Part shown: positions 36,116 through 46,860 of the stretch, piece after piece
Layout: each line of letters opens with the position of its first letter
Numbering within the stretch: the first letter of the stretch is position 1
Assembly (NCBI RefSeq): GCF_009905435.1
Contig: NZ_JAAAMT010000010.1
Location: 83,960-147,959, forward strand
Direction of reading: 5' to 3'
Source: Pseudomonas sp. R5(2019)
GTDB lineage: Bacteria; Pseudomonadota; Gammaproteobacteria; Pseudomonadales; Pseudomonadaceae
DNA length: 64,000 bases
Notes under the pieces: generated by a model
What the model was told of the DNA's origin: nothing
Databases searched by the model: none
The model's input: the letters and a program-made list of their open reading frames with translations, nothing else
Program-made: the position numbers and the translations under genes

Positions 36116-36366
36116 GTAGGAGCACAGCTTGCTGGCGATGGCCTCACCGAGGTCATGCAGACAAACCGCAGCGCCTGCATCGCAGGCAAGCCTCAATGCC
36201 GGTCAGCTAAGGAATAGAGCGCCGAAAACCTGTGGGAGCGGATTTATCCGCGAATCCAGACACCGCGGTTTTTCTGGCATTGCGCGGTGCCTTCATTCGC
36301 GGATAAATCCGCTCCCACATGGATCTCGCCTTAACTGACCGGCATTGAGGCAAGCCTGGCTCCTAC
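36116..36366. repeat. REPIN of GTAGGAGC class disrupted by a MITE
   Basis: Left arm GTAGGAGCACAGCTTGCTGG (from 36116) and right arm ending GCTCCTAC at 36366 are inverted copies of one REPIN. It is split by the MITE at 36194-36347. Removing the MITE and one copy of the decamer AGGCAAGCCT leaves an 87-bp palindrome, closely matching the intact 89-bp copy at 49685-49773. The rest of the gap 35937-36385 shows no gene. Confidence 0.85.
36194..36347. mobile_element. IS4-like MITE carrying a REPIN (copy 2), with target duplication
   Basis: A 154-bp non-coding element. Left end CAATGCCGGTCAGCTAAGG, right end the inverted counterpart with one mismatch (CTTAACTGACCGGCATTG). The interior is a GTGGGAGCGGATTTATCCGCGAA-type REPIN (36232-36320). 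It is flanked by exact 10-bp direct repeats AGGCAAGCCT (36184-36193 and 36348-36357), consistent with a target duplication of the size typical for IS4 insertions. It sits in the arm of another REPIN. Confidence 0.85.
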
Positions 36367-36385
36367 AGTCGCGAGGGTTGCCGAA

Positions 36386-38689
<2,304 letters not shown>

Positions 38690-38791
38690 GTCGATGACCG
38701 GTGTTGGTGAAGATAGGAAAATCGCGGGGGGCGGAGAATAGCACAAAAATTAACCAATTCCGACGAGAGCGGTCGGAAATTGTGTTGGCCA

Positions 38792-38824
38792 CTTCGCGAG
38801 CAAGCTCTGCTCCTACTCGCGAAG
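38792..38824. repeat. Short REP-like inverted repeat between dnaB and ygiQ
   Basis: CTTCGCGAG (38792-38800) and CTCGCGAAG (38816-38824) form a 9-bp exact inverted repeat around CAAGCTCTGCTCCTA, a shortened relative of the GCGAGCAAGC REP class. It lies 24 bp after the dnaB stop and could act as the 3' end of its mRNA. Confidence 0.6.
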
Positions 38825-38847
38825 AGGCCCGAACAGGCGCTACAACA

Positions 38848-40245
38848 TCACTCGTCGTCGTCGAAGTTGTAACTGCCCGGCGCAAGGTTTTCAAAGCGCG
38901 TGTACTTGCCGATAAAGGCCAGGCGGATGAAACCGATGGGGCCGTTACGCTGCTTGCCGATAATGATCTCGGCGATGCCCTTGTGCTCGGTTTCCGGGTG
39001 GTACACCTCATCGCGGTACACGAACATGATCACGTCGGCGTCCTGCTCGATCGCTCCGGATTCGCGCAAGTCGGAGTTCACCGGGCGCTTGTTCGGGCGC
39101 TGTTCCAGGGAACGGTTGAGCTGCGACAGTGCCACCACCGGGCAGTTGAACTCTTTGGCCAGGGCCTTGAGCGAGCGGGAGATCTCGGAGATCTCGTTGG
39201 TGCGGTTGTCGCCACTGGAGCCCGGGATCTGCATCAGCTGCAGGTAGTCGATCATGATCAGGCCGATTTCACCGTGCTCGCGCACCAAACGCCGGGTACG
39301 CGCGCGCATCTCCGAGGGACTGATGCCGGCGGTATCGTCGATGAACAGCTTGCGGTCGTTGAGCAGGTTGACCGCCGAGGTCAGGCGCGGCCAGTCGTCG
39401 TCGTCCAGCTGGCCGGATCGAACCTTGGTCTGGTCGATTCGACCCAGAGAGGACAGCATCCGCATGATCAGCGATTCACCTGGCATCTCCAGCGAGTACA
39501 CCAGCACCGCCTTCTCGCTGCGCAGCACGGCGTTTTCCACCAGGTTCATGGCGAAGGTGGTTTTACCCATCGACGGACGACCGGCGACGATGATCAGGTC
39601 GGCCGGTTGCAGGCCGCTGGTTTTCTCGTCCAGGTCGGTGTAGCCGGTCGACAGGCCGGTAATGGCGCTGTCGGTGTTGAACAGGGTATCGATGCGGTCG
39701 ATGGCCTTGGTCAACAGCTCGTTGACACCCACCGGGCCACCGGTTTTTGGCCGGGCCTCGGCAATCTGGAAAATCTGCCGCTCGGCTTCGTCGAGGATCT
39801 CTGCGGCGTTGCGCCCTTGCGGGTTGAAAGCGCTGTCGGCGATCTCGTTGCTGATGCTGATCAGCTGACGCAAGGTCGCCCGTTCGCGAACGATCTGGGC
39901 ATAGGCCTTGATGTTGGCGACCGACGGGGTGTTCTTCGCCAGCTCGCCCAGGTAGCCCAGGCCACCGACTTGCGAACTGGTGCCTTCCTTGTCCAGCTGC
40001 TCGTGCAGGGTCACCACGTCAAACGGGGTGTTCTGGTCAGCCAGCTTGTGGATCGCGCGGAAGATCAGGCGGTGGTCATGCCGGTAGAAGTCGCCATCGG
40101 AAACTTGATCGAGCACCCGCTCCCAGGCGTTGTTGTCCAGCATCAAACCACCGAGCACGGCCTGTTCGGCCTCGATGGAATGCGGCGGTACCTTCAGGGC
40201 AGCGGTTTGCAGATCATATTGCTCGGGGGCTGTTATCTCGTTCAT
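38848..40245 (-). CDS. dnaB: Replicative DNA helicase DnaB
   Basis: Hexameric 5'-3' helicase of the replication fork, 465 aa from ATG 40245. The N-terminal primase-interaction domain (VPPHSIEAEQAVLGGLMLDN) is followed by a RecA-type core: Walker A GRPSMGKTTFAMNLVE, Walker B GLIMIDYLQLM, and the arginine region. It ends in the acidic tail FENLAPGSYNFDDDE. It lies after rplI, as in many gammaproteobacteria; a terminator stands between them. Confidence 0.97.
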   Translation of the reverse strand: MNEITAPEQYDLQTAALKVPPHSIEAEQAVLGGLMLDNNAWERVLDQVSDGDFYRHDHRLIFRAIHKLADQNTPFDVVTLHEQLDKEGTSSQVGGLGYLGELAKNTPSVANIKAYAQIVRERATLRQLISISNEIADSAFNPQGRNAAEILDEAERQIFQIAEARPKTGGPVGVNELLTKAIDRIDTLFNTDSAITGLSTGYTDLDEKTSGLQPADLIIVAGRPSMGKTTFAMNLVENAVLRSEKAVLVYSLEMPGESLIMRMLSSLGRIDQTKVRSGQLDDDDWPRLTSAVNLLNDRKLFIDDTAGISPSEMRARTRRLVREHGEIGLIMIDYLQLMQIPGSSGDNRTNEISEISRSLKALAKEFNCPVVALSQLNRSLEQRPNKRPVNSDLRESGAIEQDADVIMFVYRDEVYHPETEHKGIAEIIIGKQRNGPIGFIRLAFIGKYTRFENLAPGSYNFDDDE

Positions 40246-40273
40246 GTCCACTTGGAATTCTAGGGATACAGAA

Positions 40274-40310
40274 AATACAAAGGGCACGACCTGTAAACAG
40301 GATCGTGCCC
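40274..40310 (-). terminator. Terminator after rplI
   Basis: On the minus strand, GGGCACGAT and CCTG pair with CAGG and TCGTGCCC across a 4-nt loop, with one bulge (40310-40282), followed by TTTGTATTTTC. It ends the ribosomal protein operon before dnaB. Confidence 0.75.
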
Positions 40311-40347
40311 GATGTTAACTGCCCGACACCGAGGGTGCCAGTCAGTC

Positions 40348-40794
40348 TTAGGCGGCTACGACGACAACGCGTACGGTAGCTTCAACGTCGCTGTGCAGGT
40401 GCACGGCTACGTCGTATTCGCCAACGTTACGGATGGTGCCGTTCGGCAGACGAACTTCAGCTTTAGCCACTTCAACGCCCGAGGCGGTCAGTGCGTCAGC
40501 GATGTCGTGAGTGCCGATCGAACCGAACAGCTTGCCTTCGTCGCCAGCGGTGGCAGTGATGGTCACTTCCAGCTCAGCCAGTTGGGCAGCGCGAGTTTCG
40601 GCAGAAGCCTTCTTGTCTGCAGCCAGTTTTTCCAGCTCAGCACGACGCTCTTCGAAAGCAGCCAGGTTGGCAGCGGTCGCAGCGGTGGCTTTGCCGAATG
40701 GCAGCAGGTAGTTACGGCCGTAACCAGCCTTAACATTTACCTTATCGCCCAGGTTGCCCAGGTTGGCGATTTTTTCCAGCAGGATCAGTTCCAT
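40348..40794 (-). CDS. rplI: 50S ribosomal protein L9
   Basis: Ribosomal protein, 148 aa. N-terminal [20 protein letters not shown] and [15 protein letters not shown] are diagnostic; a long connecting helix and a C-terminal domain ([20 protein letters not shown]) follow. Last gene of the rpsF-rpsR-(DUF2232)-rplI group. Confidence 0.98.
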   Translation of the reverse strand: MELILLEKIANLGNLGDKVNVKAGYGRNYLLPFGKATAATAANLAAFEERRAELEKLAADKKASAETRAAQLAELEVTITATAGDEGKLFGSIGTHDIADALTASGVEVAKAEVRLPNGTIRNVGEYDVAVHLHSDVEATVRVVVVAA

Positions 40795-40815
40795 TTGGTA
40801 ATAACCTCTTAACTT

Positions 40816-41715
40816 TTAACCTTCACCGTTCGCGGAACCGTCATCAGCACCATTTTTAGGTGCCATCCGACCGCGAAAATCAATCAGGCTGTCGACAATG
40901 GCCAACACCACGAGCAACGGATAGATCAGCTGCATAAACAGCAGCAGTGTCACGTACAAGCCCACCAACCAGAACTTGCCCAGTCGGCCTTGCGCCACCA
41001 GCCCATGCATCAGGGCCAGCCCGGCGAACACCAGCGGTATGCTGCACAACGGCGTCAACATGGCCAGCTGTGGCCCGAAGTTGGGCCCCACCAGCATGCA
41101 CACCAGCAACAACAACGCTGGCCCCCTCGGGATTCGGACGGCGCGAAATTCGCGGCCAAAACCACCCGGGTTATACAACACTGCCTGCCAGTAACGCCCC
41201 AACATCAGGGCCAGCAGGCTGACGGCTTGCAGCAACGCCGCTATCAGGCCAGTGAGCACCGGTGCAATAAGGGCTCCAAGGCGCGCTCGCTCTTCTACCG
41301 ACAACTGTTGGTAGATCCCATCGAGCATTTGCGGCAAGAGCTTTTCCAGCGCTTGCGCCATGGCTTCGATGGGTTCGCGGAACACCGCGCCCAGTACCAC
41401 TGCGTACACCAGGCCCAGCGCTATGCTGACCAGCAGCACGCGGACCCAGGACTCGCTGGCACGCAACACGGCGGCCAACCCCAGTGTTCCCAGCAGCACC
41501 ATCAAGGTGCGCGGCTCACCGAAAAACCACCAGACCAAGGCCGGCAGCAGAGCCCAGACGAGGACGCCAGAAGCGTCTCTCATTCCGCGCCGCAGAAACA
41601 CCAGGGCTCCCGCGGCAGCACTCAACCAGAACAACAGCGGCAATGCCGCACAACCGACCACTACCAGAGTGGCCTGCATGCGACCGCGCATGATGAAATC
41701 AGCTAACGCTCGCAT
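40816..41715 (-). CDS. DUF2232-family membrane protein
   Basis: Polytopic inner-membrane protein, 299 aa, with about eight to nine hydrophobic helices. A short amphipathic region (about residues 125-150) with QQLSVEERARLGALIAPVL divides the helices. Genes of this family commonly lie between rpsR and rplI in pseudomonads. Function unknown; an ECF-transporter-like or flotillin-like role has not been shown. It is 20 bp upstream of rplI. Confidence 0.8.
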   Translation of the reverse strand: MRALADFIMRGRMQATLVVVGCAALPLLFWLSAAAGALVFLRRGMRDASGVLVWALLPALVWWFFGEPRTLMVLLGTLGLAAVLRASESWVRVLLVSIALGLVYAVVLGAVFREPIEAMAQALEKLLPQMLDGIYQQLSVEERARLGALIAPVLTGLIAALLQAVSLLALMLGRYWQAVLYNPGGFGREFRAVRIPRGPALLLLVCMLVGPNFGPQLAMLTPLCSIPLVFAGLALMHGLVAQGRLGKFWLVGLYVTLLLFMQLIYPLLVVLAIVDSLIDFRGRMAPKNGADDGSANGEG

Positions 41716-41749
41716 GCTCTATCCCTTGCTGCTTGTCGACGACCCGGTC

Positions 41750-41980
41750 TCAGCGGCCGTGGCTGTCGGTGTAGGGCAGCAGGGCCAGGAAGCGGGCGCG
41801 CTTGATAGCGGTAGCCAGCTGACGCTGATAACGAGCTTTGGTACCGGTGATACGGCTTGGAACGATCTTGCCGGTTTCGGATACATAAGCTTTCAGGGTG
41901 TTGAGATCTTTGTAATCGATCTCTTTCACGTCTTCAGCAGTGAAGCGGCAGAATTTACGACGACGGAAGAAACGTGCCAT
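41750..41980 (-). CDS. rpsR: 30S ribosomal protein S18
   Basis: Ribosomal protein, 76 aa. [20 protein letters not shown] and the central [20 protein letters not shown] are identical in pattern to S18. It is 28 bp after rpsF; S6 and S18 bind as a dimer to 16S rRNA and are co-expressed. Confidence 0.98.
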   Translation of the reverse strand: MARFFRRRKFCRFTAEDVKEIDYKDLNTLKAYVSETGKIVPSRITGTKARYQRQLATAIKRARFLALLPYTDSHGR

Positions 41981-42008
41981 GTAATTGGCTCCTCAAAAGG
42001 TCCGTGGA

Positions 42009-42434
42009 TTACTCGTCAGCGTTATCGCTGGCGTCGCTGGTGTCGCTGTCATCGCCATCGGCGCTGTCAGCATGCTCAGGACGGTCACGACGCTCACGGC
42101 GCTCGCTGCGGTTTTCTTCTGCCTTGAGCATCTCGGACTGACCGGTAACGGCTTCGTCGCGACGGATGACCAGGTTACGGATCACGGCATCGTTGTAGCG
42201 GAAGTTGTCTTCCAGCTCGGCCAGGGCCTTGCCGGTGCACTCAACGTTCAGCATCACGTAGTGAGCCTTGTGAACATTGTTGATTGCGTAGGCCAGTTGA
42301 CGACGGCCCCAGTCTTCCAGACGGTGGATCTTGCCGCCGTCTTCTTCGATCAGCTTGGTGTAACGCTCAACCATGCCGCCGACTTGCTCGCTCTGGTCAG
42401 GGTGGACCAGAAAGATGATTTCGTAATGACGCAT
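42009..42434 (-). CDS. rpsF: 30S ribosomal protein S6
   Basis: Ribosomal protein, 141 aa. [20 protein letters not shown] at the N-terminus and [20 protein letters not shown] are diagnostic. The C-terminus is an acidic tail ([20 protein letters not shown]), longer than the core family; acidic S6 tails are substrates of the glutamate ligase RimK. Start of the operon. Confidence 0.98.
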   Translation of the reverse strand: MRHYEIIFLVHPDQSEQVGGMVERYTKLIEEDGGKIHRLEDWGRRQLAYAINNVHKAHYVMLNVECTGKALAELEDNFRYNDAVIRNLVIRRDEAVTGQSEMLKAEENRSERRERRDRPEHADSADGDDSDTSDASDNADE

Positions 42435-42553
42435 GAATGCTCCTTACGGGTTGTAGCCTGCCGCCAGAGCGGTCAGACAAGGAGTGAAAAGACACTGTGT
42501 GTCTTGCCTTGGGGTGAGGCACATGCGCGCCTGCCGTCATGGCAAGGGGCGCA

Positions 42554-42582
42554 ATTGTAGAGAAGCGCTCAAGGGCGCGCAA
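42554..42582 (-). promoter_or_regulatory. Promoter of the rpsF operon
   Basis: On the minus strand TTGCGC (42582-42577), 17 bp and TACAAT (42559-42554), followed by a GC-rich discriminator TGCGCCCC, as at growth-rate-controlled promoters. The leader of about 110 nt includes a small hairpin (CCGC-TCTG-GCGG) near the rpsF start. S6:S18 binding leaders are known upstream of rpsF; this hairpin is a candidate only. Confidence 0.65.
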
Positions 42583-42634
42583 GGGAATTGGTGATTATTT
42601 GAGCAGTGGCAGGCTGGAAATTGCGGCGCCTTCA

Positions 42635-42712
42635 TTCGCGGATAAATCCGCTCCCACAGGATTTCCCGCTGATAGTGCGGGGAGCCTTTGTGGGAGCGGG
42701 TTTACCCGCGAA
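42635..42712. repeat. REPIN, inverted orientation of the GTGGGAGCGG class
   Basis: TTCGCGGATAAATCCGCTCC at the left and the matching GGAGCGGGTTTACCCGCGAA at the right, 78 bp, with the REP heads pointing inward, opposite to the copies at 7887 and 36232. It lies 23 bp after the rlmB stop, in the gap that also holds the rpsF promoter. Confidence 0.88.
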
Positions 42713-42734
42713 TTGAACTCACCACGACATCAAA

Positions 42735-43493
42735 TCAGGACGCTTTGGCAGCCTTGATCTGACGCTGACGAACGGCTTCGAACAGACAGACGCCCGTGGC
42801 CACCGATACGTTGAGGCTGCTGACACTACCGGCCATCGGCAACTTGACCAGGTAATCGCAGTGCTCGCGGGTCAAGCGGCGCATGCCCTTGCCTTCGGCC
42901 CCCATGATCAGGATGGTCGGGCCGGTCAGGTCTTGCTGGTACAGCTCCTGCTCGGCTTCACCGGCGGTGCCGACGACCCACAGGCCACGTTGCCGGAGTT
43001 TTTCCAGGGTGCGCGCCAGGTTGGTCACGGCCACCAGCGGAATCACTTCCGCCGCGCCACAGGCCACCTTGCGCACCGCTGGCGTCAAGGTCGCGGACTT
43101 GTCCTTGGGTACGATCACGGCCAGCGCACCCGCCGCATCGGCAGTGCGCAGGCAGGCGCCCAGGTTGTGCGGGTCAGTCACGCCGTCGAGCACCAGCAGC
43201 AGCGGCGCACCTTCAGTGCGATCGAGCAACTCTTCGAGCATTGCCTCGCCCCAGACCTGGCTGGGGCTGACATCTGCCACTACGCCCTGGTGCACACCCT
43301 CCACCCAGGCATCCAGCTCACGCCGCTCGGCCTGGCCAACCGCCACACGGTTCTGCGCGGCCAGCTCGATCAATGGCTGCACACGCGGGTCGCTACGGCC
43401 CTCGGACAACCAGATTTGCTTGACCCGCTTGGGGTGGTGACGCAACAACGCCTCTACAGCATGAACACCGTAGATCTTTTCCAGCTGACTCAT
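42735..43493 (-). CDS. rlmB: 23S rRNA 2'-O-methyltransferase RlmB
   Basis: SPOUT-type methyltransferase that modifies Gm2251 in 23S rRNA, 252 aa. N-terminal RNA-binding part (KIYGVHAVEALLRHHPKRVK). The C-terminal knot has LVLDGVTDPHNLGACLRTAD (motif 1), ILIMGAEGKGMRRLTREHCD (motif 2) and LPMAGSVSSLNVSVATGVCL (motif 3). Its start overlaps the rnr stop by 4 bp (ATGA), so RNase R and RlmB are translationally coupled. Confidence 0.96.
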   Translation of the reverse strand: MSQLEKIYGVHAVEALLRHHPKRVKQIWLSEGRSDPRVQPLIELAAQNRVAVGQAERRELDAWVEGVHQGVVADVSPSQVWGEAMLEELLDRTEGAPLLLVLDGVTDPHNLGACLRTADAAGALAVIVPKDKSATLTPAVRKVACGAAEVIPLVAVTNLARTLEKLRQRGLWVVGTAGEAEQELYQQDLTGPTILIMGAEGKGMRRLTREHCDYLVKLPMAGSVSSLNVSVATGVCLFEAVRQRQIKAAKAS

Positions 43494-46132
43494 GATTTAC
43501 CCTTGGGTTTGCCCGCCTTGGACGGGCCCTTGCGATGCTTGGTCGGCTTGGATGGCTTGCCATCGGCCGCCCTGGAGGTCTTGCCCGCGGCATGGTTGCC
43601 CTTGGCTTCGGCCAGCAACGCCTTTTTCAATTCGCGGCTTTTACGCACTTCGGCGTTCTTCGCCGCCGCATCGGATGCGCGATAGGCATCACTGCTTTCG
43701 CTGGACTTGCTGGACCGGCGCGGCGGCTTGATAGGCGCAGACTCACTGGCCTTGTTCTCGCTCGCCTTGCTGGTCGGGGCCTTTTTCGCCGGCGCCTTTG
43801 AAGCGTGTGCCTTGGAAGCTGGGGCTGTTTTGGCAGCCGGCGCTTCAGTCTGGCGATGCTTGCGACCGATCGGTGCATTGATGGTTTTTTCAGCCATCTC
43901 GAAGTCGATCTTGCGCTCATCCAGATCGACGCGCATGACCCGCACTTCTACCGTGTCGCCGAGACGGAAGGTGCGCCCGGTGCGCTCGCCGGAAAGACGG
44001 TGATGGACCGGATCGAAATGGTAGTAATCACCCGGCAACGCGGTGACGTGCACCAGGCCTTCGACATAGATGTCGGTCAGTTCGACGAACAGGCCAAAAC
44101 CGGTCACGGCCGTGATCACTCCCGGGAAGGCTTCGCCGACGCGATCCTTCATGTACTCGCACTTGAGCCAGTTGACGACGTCGCGGGTGGCTTCGTCGGC
44201 GCGGCGCTCGCTCATCGAGCACTGCTCACCCAACTGCTCCAGGCCCGGTTCGTCGTATGGGTAGATCCGCGCCTTGGGGATTGTCATGGCGCCGGCACGC
44301 TTGGCGTGCGGGGTATCCTTGTTGGAGCGGATCACGCTGCGAATGGCGCGGTGCACCAGCAGGTCCGGGTAACGCCGGATCGGCGAGGTGAAGTGGGTGT
44401 ACGCCTCGTAGTTCAGGCCGAAGTGGCCATGATTATCGGCGCTGTAGACCGCCTGGCTCAGCGAACGCAGCATCACCGTCTGGATCAGGTGGAAATCCGG
44501 GCGGTCCTTGACGTGCTCCAACAGGGCCTGGTAGTCCTTGGGCGACGGACCGTCCTTGCCTTTGTGCAGCGACAGGCCCAGCTCACCCAGGAAGGCGCGC
44601 AGTTTTTCCAGGCGCTCCGGTGGCGGGCCATCATGGACACGGTACAACGCCGGGATTTCGTGCTTCTTGAGAAATTCCGCGGTCGCGACGTTGGCCGCCA
44701 GCATGCACTCTTCGATCAGCTTGTGAGCGTCGTTGCGAATGGTCGGACGGATTTCCGCAATCTTGCGCTCGGAACCGAAGATGATGCGGGTTTCCAGGGT
44801 TTCGAAATCGATCGCACCGCGGATATGGCGCGCACCGATCAACACCTGATACAGCGCATACAGCTGCTTGAGGTGCGGTACCACGTCAGCGTATTCGCCG
44901 CGCAGCTGCTTGGCTTCGGAAGTGCGCGAGTGCTCGAGCATGGTGCTGACCTTGTTGTAGGTCAGGCGCGCGTGGGAGTGAATCACCGCTTCATAGAATT
45001 GGTAATCCACCATCTGACCGGTCTTGGAGATGGTCATTTCACAGACCATGGCCAAGCGATCCACCTGCGGGTTCAGCGAGCACAGGCCGTTGGACAGCTG
45101 CTCAGGCAGCATTGGCACGACGCGCTCGGGGAAATACACCGAGTTGCCACGTACCTGGGCTTCGGCATCGAGCGCCGAGCCGAGTTTCACGTAGCTGGAG
45201 ACGTCAGCGATTGCCACATACAGGCGCCAGCCGCCGGAGAACAGACGCAACTTTTTCAGCGGTTCGCAGAACACGGCATCGTCGAAGTCACGCGCGTCTT
45301 CGCCGTCGATGGTGACGAACGGCAGGTGGCGCAGGTCGACGCGCTTTTCCTTGTCCTTCTCTTCCACTTCCGGTTTGAGTTTGGCGGCTTCCTTGAGCAC
45401 GGCCTCAGGCCAGACATGGGGAATATCGTAGGTGCGCAGGGCAACGTCGATTTCCATGCCCGGCGCCATATAGTTGCCGACCACCTCGACGATATCGCCT
45501 TGCGGCTGGAAGCGCGGAGTCGGCCAGTGGGTGATTTTCACCGCCACGAACTGACCGACCTTGGCCCCGCCATTACGCCCAGGCGTCACCAGCACTTCCT
45601 GCTGGACCTTGGGGTTGTCGGGGGTCACGAAGCCGATGCCGCCTTCTTCGAAGTAGCGACCGACGATCTGCTCGTGAGCACGGGAGATGACTTCGACCAC
45701 CACGCCTTCACGCCGGCCACGGCGGTCCAGGCCGGAGACCCGGGCCAGGGCACGGTCGCCGTCGAACACCAGGCGCATTTGCGCCGGGCTCAGGAACAGG
45801 TCGTCCGTACCGTCATCGGGAATCAGGAAGCCGAAACCGTCGCGGTGGCCGCTGATGCGGCCCAGGATCAAGTCCAGCTTGTCGACCGGCGCGTAGGTGC
45901 CGCGGCGGGTGTAGATCAATTGACCGTCCCGCTCCATGGCGCGCAAACGGCGGCGCAGGGCCTCGATCTGGTCTTCTGTGGTCAAGCCGAACTCTTCCAC
46001 CAGCTGCTCTCGGGCTGCGGGCGAACCGCGCTCGTCGAGGCGCTTGAGGATCAGCTCACGGCTAGGAATAGGGTTTTCGTATTTTTCCGCTTCACGAGCG
46101 GCCTCGGGATCGAGGGACTGCCAATCGGCCAT
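43490..46132 (-). CDS. rnr: Ribonuclease R
   Basis: 3'-5' exoribonuclease of the RNase II family that degrades structured RNA, 880 aa. An N-terminal helical domain, two cold-shock domains, the RNB catalytic core (DGEDARDFDDAVFCEPLKK contains the metal-binding Asp cluster; HGHFGLNYEAYTHFTSPIRR) and an S1 domain (about 645-725) are in order. A lysine/serine/alanine-rich disordered tail of over 110 residues follows. The start is the ATG at 46132 with AAGGTG upstream. It is upstream of rlmB, as usual. Confidence 0.96.
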   Translation of the reverse strand: MADWQSLDPEAAREAEKYENPIPSRELILKRLDERGSPAAREQLVEEFGLTTEDQIEALRRRLRAMERDGQLIYTRRGTYAPVDKLDLILGRISGHRDGFGFLIPDDGTDDLFLSPAQMRLVFDGDRALARVSGLDRRGRREGVVVEVISRAHEQIVGRYFEEGGIGFVTPDNPKVQQEVLVTPGRNGGAKVGQFVAVKITHWPTPRFQPQGDIVEVVGNYMAPGMEIDVALRTYDIPHVWPEAVLKEAAKLKPEVEEKDKEKRVDLRHLPFVTIDGEDARDFDDAVFCEPLKKLRLFSGGWRLYVAIADVSSYVKLGSALDAEAQVRGNSVYFPERVVPMLPEQLSNGLCSLNPQVDRLAMVCEMTISKTGQMVDYQFYEAVIHSHARLTYNKVSTMLEHSRTSEAKQLRGEYADVVPHLKQLYALYQVLIGARHIRGAIDFETLETRIIFGSERKIAEIRPTIRNDAHKLIEECMLAANVATAEFLKKHEIPALYRVHDGPPPERLEKLRAFLGELGLSLHKGKDGPSPKDYQALLEHVKDRPDFHLIQTVMLRSLSQAVYSADNHGHFGLNYEAYTHFTSPIRRYPDLLVHRAIRSVIRSNKDTPHAKRAGAMTIPKARIYPYDEPGLEQLGEQCSMSERRADEATRDVVNWLKCEYMKDRVGEAFPGVITAVTGFGLFVELTDIYVEGLVHVTALPGDYYHFDPVHHRLSGERTGRTFRLGDTVEVRVMRVDLDERKIDFEMAEKTINAPIGRKHRQTEAPAAKTAPASKAHASKAPAKKAPTSKASENKASESAPIKPPRRSSKSSESSDAYRASDAAAKNAEVRKSRELKKALLAEAKGNHAAGKTSRAADGKPSKPTKHRKGPSKAGKPKGKS

Positions 46133-46293
46133 TAGGAGGGGTTCACCTTGTCTATATAAGGGTTAGTTTGGCATAGGCGTATTGAAACCGGAAATTTCGG
46201 GCTTGGACAGCCCCTCACCATGGCCCTGAGCGCAGCCAAAATGCGCCCAAGAAACAACAGCTTGGAATTTTGAAAATTTTTCTTGATCGGGGC

Positions 46294-46322
46294 TTTACAG
46301 CCCTCAAGGGCATCCGTATAGT
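46294..46322 (+). promoter_or_regulatory. Promoter of the tRNA-Leu pair
   Basis: TTTACA (46294-46299), 17-bp spacer, TATAGT (46317-46322), then GCGC, a discriminator rich in G and C as at stable-RNA promoters. An AT-rich UP-like tract (GGAATTTTGAAAATTTTTCT) precedes it. The leader to the first tRNA holds a perfect hairpin, AACGACGG-CCA-CCGTCGTT (46332-46350). Confidence 0.78.
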
Positions 46323-46399
46323 GCGCACCACAACGACGGCCACCGTCGTTATAGTTGAGAAGCGGCACGATGTTAAGCATCCTGTAGCCTCAATGAAAT

Positions 46400-46486
46400 G
46401 CCCAGATGGTGAAATTGGTAGACACGCCAGCTTCAGGTGCTGGTGACCTTACGGTCGTGGAAGTTCGAGTCTTCTTCTGGGCACCA
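46400..46486 (+). tRNA. tRNA-Leu (anticodon CAG), copy 1
   Basis: 87 nt including the encoded CCA. The acceptor arms GCCCAGA and TCTGGGC pair, the D-arm region has GGTAGACA, the anticodon stem CCAGC/GCTGG encloses TTCAGGT with anticodon CAG, a long class-II variable arm is present (TGACCTTACGGTCG), and the T-loop is GTTCGAG. The D-arm GGTAGA and long variable arm identify leucine. Confidence 0.96.
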
Positions 46487-46572
46487 ATTTCAAGTTTCAG
46501 AACTGCCAAGCGCTTCTGAAATTTACTGCAACACGCTACACTGTTTTCGTTACAAGCTACACCGCTTCATTT

Positions 46573-46659
46573 GCCCAGATGGTGAAATTGGTAGACACGC
46601 CAGCTTCAGGTGCTGGTGACCTTACGGTCGTGGAAGTTCGAGTCTTCTTCTGGGCACCA
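46573..46659 (+). tRNA. tRNA-Leu (anticodon CAG), copy 2
   Basis: Identical at all 87 positions to copy 1, 86 bp downstream. An 8-bp inverted repeat (TTTCAGAA/TTCTGAAA) in the spacer may serve as an RNase processing site. A tetraloop terminator follows. Confidence 0.96.
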
Positions 46660-46670
46660 TATTCAGATCA

Positions 46671-46692
46671 AACCCGCGAAAGCGGGTTTTTT
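46671..46692 (+). terminator. Terminator of the tRNA-Leu unit
   Basis: AACCCGC (46671-46677), GAAA tetraloop, GCGGGTT (46682-46688), followed by TTTT. A GNRA loop on a 7-bp stem, 12 nt after the second CCA. Confidence 0.85.
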
Positions 46693-46805
46693 CGTTTCTA
46701 CCCCCCCCTCTCTTCGTACAACTCCCTTCGCAATAAGCCTGACCACAGCGGGAAAACTTCGATAGGTTGCTGATGAAATTTGCCTCATCAGCGCACTTGA
46801 GAAAC

Positions 46806-46824
46806 GATATCGTTTATTATTGTT
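46806..46824. promoter_or_regulatory. Possible Fur box upstream of the iron transporter
   Basis: GATATCGTTTATTATTGTT matches the Fur consensus GATAATGATAATCATTATC at 12 of 19. It overlaps the perfect 14-bp palindrome AAACGATATCGTTT (46802-46815). The distance to fbpA is 36-54 bp. It is the right place for iron control, but the match is only moderate. Confidence 0.45.
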
Positions 46825-46860
46825 ACAAAATTTGTAGCCCGTAAGCGAGGAAATACCCGC

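Noticed and set aside
35937..36125. N-terminal extension of the DUF2126 transglutaminase
   Set aside because: The 63 extra residues are Ser/Cys/Pro-rich, unlike the family, and a GTG with AGGAGG lies exactly before the conserved N-terminus.
43805..46135. A 776-codon open frame on the plus strand opposite rnr
   Set aside because: It is a shadow of the high-GC rnr gene: no family match, biased composition, no start site signal. The rnr reading has all RNase R domains.
46806..46824. Certain Fur regulation of fbpA
   Set aside because: 12 of 19 matches is common by chance in AT-rich DNA; kept only as a low-confidence site.
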